Positions 1 to 6,354 of a stretch of DNA of 7,363 nucleotides are shown one piece after another. The number at the start of each line of letters is the position of its first letter. Positions within the stretch are counted from its first letter, which is position 1. A model generated the notes under the pieces. That model was not told the origin of the DNA. It ran no database searches and saw only the letters and a program-made list of their open reading frames with translations. The translations under genes were made by a program, and so were the position numbers. The stretch lies in assembly GCA_036796755.1 (NCBI GenBank), contig DAIRCJ010000066.1, positions 1 through 7,363 on the forward strand, written 5' to 3'. The DNA is from CALKMS01 sp036796755. GTDB lineage: Bacteria > Actinomycetota > Aquicultoria > SKW223 > CALKMS01.

Positions 1-1
1 A

Positions 2-1687
2 ACTTCCCAAGCTGCTACCAAAGGCCAGTCAGAAGCTTTAAGCGTCGCTTTCTCTGGAGGAGCCGTAATGGGGCTAACTATTGCTGGCTTGGGAGCTGTT
101 GGCTTAAGTCTGCTCTTTATTTTTTACTCCTCTTTGCCCCGACCGGAAGAAATCATCAGCGGATTTTCTATGGGAGCCAGCTCGGTTGCCCTTTTTGCTC
201 GGGTTGGTGGGGGAATTTACACTAAGTCAGCCGATGTAGGAGCCGACCTGGTTGGAAAAATTGAAGCCGGCATCCCGGAAGATGACCCTCGCAACCCGGC
301 CGTTATTGCTGACAATGTAGGCGACAATGTTGGCGATGTAGCCGGAATGGGCGCCGACCTTTTTGAATCCTATGTGGGAGCAGCAGTAGCTACCATTGCT
401 TTGGGGGCAGCTGTTGCCGCTTCCCGTTTTGAGCTAATGAGCTACCCTCTTTTTCTTATCGCCCTGGGAACAGCCGCTTCGGTAATCGCTTCTCTTCTGT
501 TTAAAATTTTTGAAAAGCTAAATCCGGCTGAAGCTCTTCGTTACACCACTTACTTAGCCGGTCTTTTAACCATAGTGGGAAGTTTTGCCCTGGTAAAGGT
601 TTTAGGTCTAGAAACCGGCGTTTTTTGGGCCACAGTAGCTGGCATAATAGCCGGAATGGTCATCGGGGGGGCTTCCGAGTACTACACCTCAGGTAGCCCG
701 ATTGTAGAAATCGCTCGCTCAGCGACCACTGGAGCCGCCACCAACATAATAACCGGCCTGGCAATCGGGATGCTTTCAACGATCCTTCCAGTAGTTGCTG
801 TCTGTGCCGGGGTCTTTATCGCTGCCAAACTCACTGGGAGCTTTAATGCTCTCTATGGTATAGCCGTAGCCGGTGTTGGTATGCTTTCCACCATAGGCAT
901 CACGATGTCGGTTGACGCTTACGGCCACATTGCTGACAATGCTGGAGGAATTGCCGAAATGAGCCACTTAGGAAAAGAAATCCGAGAAATAACCGACGGT
1001 CTAGACGCTCTGGGTAATACTACAGCCGCTATCGGCAAGGGTTTTGCCATCGGTTCAGCGGCTTTGACTGCTCTGGCTTTTTTGGCTGCTTATACCTCGG
1101 TAAGCGGTCTGGCTCAAACAGGAATAAACCTGACTAAATTTGAGGTCGTCATTGGACTTTTTCTTGGCGGTTGCATGCCTTTCCTTTTTGCTGCCTTGAC
1201 CATGCAGGCTGTTGGCCGAACCGCTTATAAAATTGTGGAAGAAGTAAGAAGGCAGTTTAGAGAAATCAAAGGTCTTCTCGAAGGGAAAGCCGATCCTGAC
1301 CCTGCAACCTGCGTTGACATCACTACCCGCTCAGCCATCAAGGAAATGATTGCTCCCGGCGTCCTGGCTCTAGTTGTTCCTCTCGTAGTTGGCATCCTTC
1401 TGGGTCCCGAAGCGCTGGGAGGGTTTCTGGCCGGAGCAATTCTTGTTGGCTTTTTCCTAGCTTTGATGATGGCTAACGCTGGCGGTGCTTGGGACAACGC
1501 TAAAAAATATATTGAAAAAGGCGAGCTGGGAGGAAAAGGCTCGGAAGCTCATAAAGCAGCAGTGGTTGGAGACACCGTTGGTGACCCCTTTAAAGACACC
1601 AGCGGACCTTCTATGAACATCTTAATTAAATTAATGTCGGTAGTCTCTTTGGTCTTCGCTCCTTTCATAAGCCGGCTTTTCTCCTGA
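2..1687 (+). CDS. hppA: Membrane-bound pyrophosphatase (K+-dependent, probably Na+-pumping), 5'-truncated
   Basis: This integral membrane enzyme hydrolyses cytoplasmic pyrophosphate and uses the energy to export cations. The reading frame is open from base 2, so the gene begins outside the window: 22 codons precede the Met at 68, and about 561 residues of a typical 650-700 are visible. Family motifs appear in order: DVGADLVGK, DDPRNP, DNVGDNVGD, DNAGGIAEM (from about 934), GNTTAAIGKG (from 1013), NAGGAWDNAKK and GDPFKDTSGPS, separated by many hydrophobic helices. Ala and Gly in GNTTAAIGKG match the K+-dependent subfamily; K+-independent enzymes have Lys and Thr there. In helix 6 the order is DLFESYVG, with Glu three residues after Asp (codon 365-367), the position seen in Na+-pumping enzymes such as that of Thermotoga; plant-type H+ pumps have it seven after. 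A Na+/H+ dual pump is not excluded. It is convergent to ddl and followed by a terminator. The family call is near certain; the ion is an inference. Confidence 0.96.
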   Translation, partial: TSQAATKGQSEALSVAFSGGAVMGLTIAGLGAVGLSLLFIFYSSLPRPEEIISGFSMGASSVALFARVGGGIYTKSADVGADLVGKIEAGIPEDDPRNPAVIADNVGDNVGDVAGMGADLFESYVGAAVATIALGAAVAASRFELMSYPLFLIALGTAASVIASLLFKIFEKLNPAEALRYTTYLAGLLTIVGSFALVKVLGLETGVFWATVAGIIAGMVIGGASEYYTSGSPIVEIARSATTGAATNIITGLAIGMLSTILPVVAVCAGVFIAAKLTGSFNALYGIAVAGVGMLSTIGITMSVDAYGHIADNAGGIAEMSHLGKEIREITDGLDALGNTTAAIGKGFAIGSAALTALAFLAAYTSVSGLAQTGINLTKFEVVIGLFLGGCMPFLFAALTMQAVGRTAYKIVEEVRRQFREIKGLLEGKADPDPATCVDITTRSAIKEMIAPGVLALVVPLVVGILLGPEALGGFLAGAILVGFFLALMMANAGGAWDNAKKYIEKGELGGKGSEAHKAAVVGDTVGDPFKDTSGPSMNILIKLMSVVSLVFAPFISRLFS

Positions 1688-1724
1688 TTTTTCCCTGAAA
1701 ATACTCCTTTAAGAAGGGCTTTTT

Positions 1725-1755
1725 AAGGGAGCCAGCTGGCTCCCTTTTCTTTTTT
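1725..1755 (+). terminator. Rho-independent terminator of hppA
   Basis: A perfect 22-base inverted repeat (1725-1746) forms a stem of GGGAGCC with GGCTCCC, extended by two A-T pairs, around an AGCT loop. The plus strand continues TTCTTTTTT. It lies 37 bases after the hppA stop, and its T-tract runs into the ddl stop codon. Read on the minus strand the hairpin follows ddl directly, but it is then followed by TTAAAAAG rather than a T-run, so termination of ddl there would be weaker. Confidence 0.9.
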
Positions 1756-2716
1756 AATCTCCGTGTTCTTCTAGAGCCAGGTCTATTAATCGCTGGCAGA
1801 GCTCGGGAAAGCTAATGCCAGCCGCTTGAGCTTCTTTGGGGAAAAGGCTGTTGGCGGTTAAGCCGGGAATGGTATTAACCTCAGAAACTAAAAATTTGTC
1901 ATTATCTGTCAAAAACATATCCACCCGAGCAAATCCCCGACAGCCCAGAGCCCTGTAAGCCTTGAGAGCCAGAGTTTGAGCCTCCTGAGTTTGTTTCTCT
2001 GAAATGGGCGCCGGGGTTATCTCTTTAGCCAAGCCCGGAGTATACTTGGCTTCGTAATCGAAAAAATCCTTCAGGGGAACTATTTCAATAGGCGGAAGAG
2101 GCAAAAGTTCCTCGTTTCCAACTATTCCCACCTGGATTTCCCTTCCTTTAATTCTCTCCTCCACAATTACTATCGGGTCATACTGAAAAGCTCTTTCCAG
2201 GGCAGGCAAAAGACCGCTTTCTTCCCTGACCAGAGAAACCCCCACGCTTGAGCCTTGCCTTACAGGTTTGACAACTACGGGATAGCCGAGGAGTTGAATT
2301 TTTTTAATGAGTTCTTTTGACTCCTTCTGCCAGTCACGGCACGAAAAAGCACAAAAGCGAGCAGTTTTTAGTCCTTCGGCCTGAAAAATTTTCCTGGAGG
2401 CTAACTTGTCCAAAGCCAGAGCGCTGCTTAAAACTCCTGAACCAGTGTAAGGAATTCCTAAAAGCTCTAAAACTCCCTGAACTGTTCCGTCTTCCCCCGG
2501 ACAGCCGTGCAAAGCGATAAAAACCACTTCCGGGCGGATTTTTTTAAGATTTTCCACCAAATTGGTGTCAAGCTCCAGAGAAAAGACCTTGTGACCCAGG
2601 GAGGCAAGAGCTTTAGTCACTTCCCGGCCTGACTGGCGGGAAACCGAAGCTTCGCTGGAGGGTCCGCCGACCAGAACTACTATCTTCCTTTTTTTCCCGA
2701 TAATTTTTTTAGCCAC
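1754..2716 (-). CDS. ddl: D-alanine--D-alanine ligase
   Basis: This cytoplasmic ATP-grasp enzyme joins two D-alanines with ATP to make the dipeptide used by MurF in peptidoglycan synthesis. At 320 residues it has the usual Ddl length. The N-terminal domain has GGPSSEASVS (Glu22); residues 70-77 are HGCPGEDG, the first Ddl signature. Lys150 and the SSVG loop (156-159) belong to the ATP-grasp fold. FFDYEAKY keeps Tyr221, as in D-Ala-D-Ala rather than VanA-type D-Ala-D-Lac ligases. Residues 279-287 (EVNTIPGLT) match the second signature with metal ligands. The GTG start lies two bases after the parB stop; no clear Shine-Dalgarno precedes it and no better in-frame start precedes KIVVLVGG, so translational coupling to parB is likely. 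A lysine-rich stretch of about 10 residues precedes the first strand. It is the last gene of the leftward block and ends against the hppA terminator. Confidence 0.96.
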   Translation of the reverse strand: MAKKIIGKKRKIVVLVGGPSSEASVSRQSGREVTKALASLGHKVFSLELDTNLVENLKKIRPEVVFIALHGCPGEDGTVQGVLELLGIPYTGSGVLSSALALDKLASRKIFQAEGLKTARFCAFSCRDWQKESKELIKKIQLLGYPVVVKPVRQGSSVGVSLVREESGLLPALERAFQYDPIVIVEERIKGREIQVGIVGNEELLPLPPIEIVPLKDFFDYEAKYTPGLAKEITPAPISEKQTQEAQTLALKAYRALGCRGFARVDMFLTDNDKFLVSEVNTIPGLTANSLFPKEAQAAGISFPELCQRLIDLALEEHGD

Positions 2717-2718
2717 CG

Positions 2719-3576
2719 TTAAGCAGCGTCGCCGGAAGACTGGTTAGAAAGCAGTTTCTTGGAAAATTCGTCCAGTTCAGCCAAAGAACTAAAGGTAAGC
2801 TCCAGTTTAACTTTCTTAGGGGTTTGACGAATTTTTACAGGTACTTGAAAAAACTTTCTCAGGGTTTTCAAAACTAACTTTAAAGCCTCAGGCGTTTCTT
2901 TCTTGGTTCGAGAAGGAGAAAGGTTTAGAAGCTGAACCTGTTTTTCGGCTTCCCTGACAGAAAGTCCCTCGCCTATTATCTTCTCGGCTAATCTAAGCTG
3001 CTTTTCCTCACCTTTTACCGCTAAAATAGCCCGGGCGTGTCCGGCTGTTAGCTGCCCGTCAATAATAAGCTGCTGAACTGAGCGGGGCAAAGAAAGGAGC
3101 CGAAGGGAGTTGGCCACCGCCGGGCGACTCTTACCAATCTTCTCAGCCAGCTCTTCCTGGGTTAAGCCAAACCTCTCGATTAGCTCCTGGTAAGCTCGGG
3201 CTTCTTCAATAGCGTTCAAATCTTCCCGATGAAGGTTTTCAACCAGAGCTATTTCCAGAGAGTCAGCCTCGTCAACCTGTTTTACTACCGCCGGAATTGT
3301 TTTCAAACCGGCTTCTTTAGCCGCCCGCCAGCGCCTTTCCCCAGCCACCAGTTCGTACTCAAAACCCTTTGCCCTAACCACTATGGGCTGAATTACCCCC
3401 ATCTTTTTAATTGAATCTACCAGCTCTTTAAAGGCTTCTTCATCAAAGTGCTGGCGGGGTTGGTTAGGGTTAGGCTTTATTTCGTTTAAGTCAATTTCTT
3501 CAATTTTCAAACCTTTTTCTTCGCTTAAAGCTGGGATAAGAGCGCTTAAACCTTTGCCCAGTCCTTTTTTAGCCAC
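2719..3576 (-). CDS. parB: Chromosome-partitioning protein ParB (CTPase clamp)
   Basis: ParB binds parS near the origin, slides as a CTP-dependent clamp, stimulates ParA and loads SMC. The 285 residues show the full layout. There is a basic N-terminal ParA-contact segment (KGLGKGLSALI, 4-14). The CTP-binding N-domain has NPNQPR (36-41), GERRWRA (79-85) and ENLHREDLNAIEEA (113-126). A helix-turn-helix spans about 138-163 (LTQEELAEKIGKSRPAVAN), LTAGHARAIL follows at about 177, and a C-terminal dimerisation domain covers about 235-285. In the third motif His and Ala replace the more usual Gln and Pro. It starts at GTG, overlapping the end of parA by 8 bases. It is preceded by GGAGGTGATCC (3590-3580), a complete complement to the 16S rRNA 3' end, which fixes this start. 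Its cognate site, parS, lies at 5024-5039. Confidence 0.97.
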   Translation of the reverse strand: MAKKGLGKGLSALIPALSEEKGLKIEEIDLNEIKPNPNQPRQHFDEEAFKELVDSIKKMGVIQPIVVRAKGFEYELVAGERRWRAAKEAGLKTIPAVVKQVDEADSLEIALVENLHREDLNAIEEARAYQELIERFGLTQEELAEKIGKSRPAVANSLRLLSLPRSVQQLIIDGQLTAGHARAILAVKGEEKQLRLAEKIIGEGLSVREAEKQVQLLNLSPSRTKKETPEALKLVLKTLRKFFQVPVKIRQTPKKVKLELTFSSLAELDEFSKKLLSNQSSGDAA

Positions 3577-4327
3577 GTCGGATCACCTCCCGGGTAATTT
3601 TCCGATAAGCTTCTGCCCCCTTGGAAGTAGGGTCATAAATTAAAATAGGTTGCCCGTAGCTAGGGGCTTCACTTAAACGAATATTACGGGGTACCGCCGT
3701 TTTGAAAACCAGGTCGCCAAAGTAGTTTCTTACCTCTTCGCTTACCTGGTGGGAAAGTCGGGTGCGGGTATCATACATAGTTAAAAGCACTCCCATAATC
3801 TCCAGGTCCGGGTTTAGATTGTTTCGCACCAGTTTAATGGTGTCCATAAGTTTGCTGACGCCTTCCAGAGCGTAGTATTCGCACTGAATAGGTATTATTA
3901 ACTCATCAGCCGCAGCCAGAGCATTAACAGTTAATAAACCCAGAGAAGGCGGTGAATCGATGATTATAAAATCAAACTGATTTTTAACCTCTTCCAGCGC
4001 TTTTTTCAGCTTATATTCTCGGGAAAAAGCGGCCACCAGTTCAATTTCTGCTCCGGCCAGCTCAATAGTCGAAGGAATGAGCCAGAGGTTTTTCACCTGA
4101 GTCGGGAGCATAACCTCAGAAGCTTTGCTTTCGCCAATGAGAGTATGATAAACAGAAGGTCCATCGGTTAAATTAATGCCTAGCCCACTGGTAGCGTTGC
4201 TCTGGGGATCAATGTCGACCAGTAAGGTTTTTTTGCCCGCTTTGGCTAAATAAGCAGCGACATTAATAGCAGTGGTGCTTTTCCCCACGCCGCCCTTCTG
4301 GTTTACTACCGATATGCTTTTGCCCAT
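3569..4327 (-). CDS. parA: Chromosome-partitioning ATPase ParA/Soj
   Basis: This deviant-Walker (MinD/ParA) ATPase dimerises on nucleoid DNA with ATP and is cycled by ParB to move and separate replicated origins. From the ATG at 4327 there are 252 residues, the usual Soj length. QKGGVGKSTT (10-19) is the deviant Walker A with the signature lysine Lys11 and Lys16. Switch I is LLVDIDPQSNATSGLG, and IIIDSPPSLGLLT is the Walker B region with switch II. The C-terminal part carries VPRNIRLSEAPSYGQP, typical of chromosomal ParA/Soj. A TTG at 4330 directly abuts the ATG and is in frame; I prefer ATG. No Shine-Dalgarno is visible upstream, and the fold begins immediately after Met, so the start cannot lie much further down. 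A promoter -10 ends 7 bases from the ATG, suggesting a leaderless message. The gene lies 42 bases downstream of rsmG and overlaps parB by 8 bases. Confidence 0.97.
   Translation of the reverse strand: MGKSISVVNQKGGVGKSTTAINVAAYLAKAGKKTLLVDIDPQSNATSGLGINLTDGPSVYHTLIGESKASEVMLPTQVKNLWLIPSTIELAGAEIELVAAFSREYKLKKALEEVKNQFDFIIIDSPPSLGLLTVNALAAADELIIPIQCEYYALEGVSKLMDTIKLVRNNLNPDLEIMGVLLTMYDTRTRLSHQVSEEVRNYFGDLVFKTAVPRNIRLSEAPSYGQPILIYDPTSKGAEAYRKITREVIRRG
3580..3590 (-). promoter_or_regulatory. Eleven-base perfect Shine-Dalgarno of parB
   Basis: The minus strand reads GGAGGTGATCC, then GAC, then the GTG start of parB. The plus strand GGATCACCTCC equals the conserved 3' end of bacterial 16S rRNA, so all 11 bases can pair. 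The site lies inside the last codons of parA (REVIRRG). Core GGAGG to GTG spacing is 9 bases. Confidence 0.85.
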
Positions 4328-4334
4328 CAACGAT

Positions 4335-4362
4335 AGTATAGCAAATTTTAATAGGAGAACAA
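4335..4362 (-). promoter_or_regulatory. Predicted parA promoter (leaderless arrangement)
   Basis: On the minus strand a -35-like TTGTTC (4362-4357) is followed by a 16-base, AT-rich spacer and the -10 hexamer TATACT (4340-4335). Seven bases separate the -10 from the A of the parA ATG, so transcription would begin at or one base before the start codon. The -10 matches consensus in five of six positions, the -35 only in three. It lies in the 42-base rsmG-parA gap. Confidence 0.6.
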
Positions 4363-4369
4363 GGTCTTT

Positions 4370-5062
4370 TTAAATCTTTTTTAAAACGGTCAGGAAGCGA
4401 GGGTGAGAAAGAAAAGAAAAAACCAGCTTTTGCTGCCGGCTTAATTTAAAGTTGGAAATAAAATTCTCAACCAGGGCTGCTTTTAATCTCCGGGAAGTTT
4501 CCTCGCCCTGATAAAAAACTACCTCGCCTCCACGAACCAAAAGCGGAGTCAGTCGCTCCAGCAAAAAGGAAAAGTTCCCAAAGGCACGAGTTAATGCCAG
4601 GTCATAAAAGCCTGCTCCCTTTCCGGCTAAGTCTTCAATTTTGAGGGTAAGGATTCGCATCTTCTCAATTTTCAGTTCTTTTTGAGCTTTCCAGAGAAAA
4701 GCCGACTTTTTTCTTGATGGCTCAACTAAATCGAGAAACCAGTCATTGGTATAAATTTTTAAAGGAACTGAAGGAACGCCAGCTCCACTACCTACATCAA
4801 TCACCCGCTTTCCTGGCAAATCAATCCCCAGCTGGAAAAAAACCAGGGAGTCCAGGATTAAATTTTTAGCAATTTCCTCGATTGTTTGGTAACCGCATAA
4901 ACGAATCTTTTTGTTGTAGCGGTGGATCAATAAAGTGTACAGAACCAGAGTCTGGAGCCGTTCTTCGTCAACCTTTAAGGAAAGCTCCTTAAGGCCTTCG
5001 CTAATTAATCGCCTGGCTTCATCTGTTTCACGTGAAACAAACAAGTCCTTTCCTTTTGTCAA
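4370..5062 (-). CDS. rsmG: 16S rRNA (guanine-527-N7)-methyltransferase RsmG/GidB
   Basis: RsmG uses S-adenosylmethionine to methylate N7 of G527 in 16S rRNA on the small subunit. The 230-residue frame has the Rossmann methyltransferase core. Motif I is VIDVGSGAGVPSVPL (87-101; many homologues read GSGAGFPG). A conserved DSL (71-73) precedes it, the strand-2 acidic residue is in LVEPSRKKSAFL (Glu114), and a TRAFG segment matches the family's SRAVA-like motif. The TTG start at 5062 has GAGG only four bases away. A second TTG at 5044 has AAAGGA six bases upstream and would give MFVSRETDE, which resembles family N-termini, so the true start may be 5044. Codons for VSRET overlap a perfect parS site. 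The gene starts 14 bases after jag. mnmE and mnmG, its usual upstream neighbours in Bacillota, are missing. Confidence 0.95.
   Translation of the reverse strand: MTKGKDLFVSRETDEARRLISEGLKELSLKVDEERLQTLVLYTLLIHRYNKKIRLCGYQTIEEIAKNLILDSLVFFQLGIDLPGKRVIDVGSGAGVPSVPLKIYTNDWFLDLVEPSRKKSAFLWKAQKELKIEKMRILTLKIEDLAGKGAGFYDLALTRAFGNFSFLLERLTPLLVRGGEVVFYQGEETSRRLKAALVENFISNFKLSRQQKLVFSFLSHPRFLTVLKKI
5024..5039. promoter_or_regulatory. parS: parS centromere site (ParB loading site)
   Basis: TGTTTCACGTGAAACA is a perfect 16-base palindrome and matches the bacterial chromosomal parS consensus exactly. It lies within the first codons of rsmG, encoding VSRET, about 2.1 kb from the putative origin and within 1.5 kb of parA and parB. 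I found no other copy in the window. Confidence 0.95.
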
Positions 5063-5076
5063 AAATCCTCGAGGCG

Positions 5077-5652
5077 TTACTTTTTGGCAGACTTGATTTT
5101 AATCACCACAAACCTCTGGGGTTCTTCTCCAATGCTTTCAGTATAAACCCCTGGAAAGTCCTGTAAGGCAAGGTGAATTATTCGCCTTTCTCGAGCCGTA
5201 AAAGGCCCCAGGGACATTTCTCTTCTTTCCTTTACAGCTTTCTGGGCAACCTTTCTGGCCAGGCCGGTAAGGTATTCTTCCCGACGGGCCCAGTAACCTT
5301 CGGCATCAACTTTTAACCTTTTAGGAACCACGGCTTTTCGATTGACCATCGCTGAAAGAATCTGTTGAAAGGCCTGGAGAGTTCTCCCCTGAGCTCCGAT
5401 GAGAGAGCCTAAGTCATTCCCGCTAATGTTTACCTCGATCTCATCAACAAACTCTTCTCCCGTCGCCTGCCCCTCAACTGCCAGGAAATTGAGGAGGTTC
5501 TGGGCAATAGCCGCCGCATACTGTCCTCCGTCCACTTCCAGATGGATCTCCTCGCCTTCAGGCGATTTTACTTCTTCCTCAATCATTTCTCGTTTTAAGT
5601 CCCCCCAGGAAATTTTTTCTTCCATTTCTCTCGAGGTAAAAGAATACTTCAT
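5077..5652 (-). CDS. jag: KH-R3H RNA-binding protein Jag/KhpB (SpoIIIJ-associated)
   Basis: This cytoplasmic single-stranded nucleic-acid-binding protein is encoded beside YidC in most Gram-positive-type bacteria. Homologues (KhpB/EloR) act with KhpA in RNA binding and cell-elongation control. The 191 residues have a KH domain at about 45-115 with the loop IGAQGRTLQAFQ (GxxG, 86-89). An R3H domain follows at about 125-191 with the defining Arg156 and His160 in RERRIIH. The first 40 residues are charged and acidic and do not resemble the usual Jag_N domain, so this is a short form. The ATG overlaps the yidC stop (ATGA). A strong AAGGAGGG lies eight bases upstream (5668-5661), inside the end of yidC. 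The family call is firm; the cellular role is from homology. Confidence 0.94.
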   Translation of the reverse strand: MKYSFTSREMEEKISWGDLKREMIEEEVKSPEGEEIHLEVDGGQYAAAIAQNLLNFLAVEGQATGEEFVDEIEVNISGNDLGSLIGAQGRTLQAFQQILSAMVNRKAVVPKRLKVDAEGYWARREEYLTGLARKVAQKAVKERREMSLGPFTARERRIIHLALQDFPGVYTESIGEEPQRFVVIKIKSAKK

Positions 5653-6350
5653 TTGTTTTTCCCTCCTTCAGCAGGCATTAAGTTTAGCTGAATATATTGC
5701 TGGACAATGGTTAAAAAATTCATCGTGACCCAGTAAAGCAAAACTCCGGCTGGAAGAATGTAAGCAATATAAATCAAAAAAAAGTTCATAAATATCATAA
5801 TTCCCCTCTGGGCCGGTTCGGTTTGAGTGCTGACCATTTTCTGAGAAAAGTAGGTTGTTAGGCCCATCAACAATAAAAGGAGATAGTAAGGCCAGCCCTG
5901 TGAAATAGCCAAAGGAAAATTAGCCAGGAGAGCTTTAAGGTTTATCGATTCCCCCTGAGCGATGGCCAGACTCAAATCCTTAAGCCAGTAAAAGCTGGCA
6001 CCTTTTAAAGCCGGATAGGTACGAAGAGTGTAAAACAAAGCCCAGAAAATTGGGAGCTGCAAAAGCAAAGGAAGACAGCCGCCGAAAGGGTCTATTTTGT
6101 TTTCCTGATAGAACTTCATTAACTCTTCTTGCATCTTTTTGTTATCGTCCCTGTATTTGTTCTGAATCTCCTTGATCTTGGCCTGGACCTTAGGGGCATC
6201 GAGCATTGCCCGGGTTTGCTTTATGGTTAAAGGCAAGAGGAGAATTTTTACAAATACTGTCAATAACACTATCGCCCACCCGTAGCTACTGGTATAGGTG
6301 TAGAAAAATTTAAGTAGATAAATTAAGAGGTCTTCAAAAGGTTTTAGCAT
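5649..6350 (-). CDS. yidC: Membrane protein insertase YidC/Oxa1 family
   Basis: YidC inserts and folds membrane proteins, alone or with SecYEG. From the ATG at 6350 it has 233 residues, the short Gram-positive/Oxa1 form without the large periplasmic domain of proteobacteria. The first core helix is SYGWAIVLLTVFVKILLLPL (22-41), followed by the cytoplasmic hairpin (KVQAKIKEIQNKYRDD). DPFGGCLPLLLQLPIFWALF then forms helix 2, and three more hydrophobic segments follow. The hydrophilic-groove residue that is Arg in many homologues is Lys35 here. There is no N-terminal lipobox cysteine, unlike Bacillus SpoIIIJ. The tail is short (PAEGGKNK). A TTG at 6371 is in frame and overlaps yidD, but its AAGGAGG is only two bases away; the ATG four bases after the yidD stop looks better. 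The stop overlaps the jag start. Confidence 0.96.
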   Translation of the reverse strand: MLKPFEDLLIYLLKFFYTYTSSYGWAIVLLTVFVKILLLPLTIKQTRAMLDAPKVQAKIKEIQNKYRDDNKKMQEELMKFYQENKIDPFGGCLPLLLQLPIFWALFYTLRTYPALKGASFYWLKDLSLAIAQGESINLKALLANFPLAISQGWPYYLLLLLMGLTTYFSQKMVSTQTEPAQRGIMIFMNFFLIYIAYILPAGVLLYWVTMNFLTIVQQYIQLNLMPAEGGKNK

Positions 6351-6354
6351 CTTC

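Noticed and set aside
776..967. Minus-strand frame inside hppA (and a similar one at 1225-1497)
   Set aside because: Antisense shadows of a well-conserved gene; no family motifs and no promoter or ribosome site.
2317..2520. Plus-strand frames opposite ddl, parB (3229-3414) and jag (5399-5728)
   Set aside because: Antisense to conserved coding sequence, with no recognisable domains.
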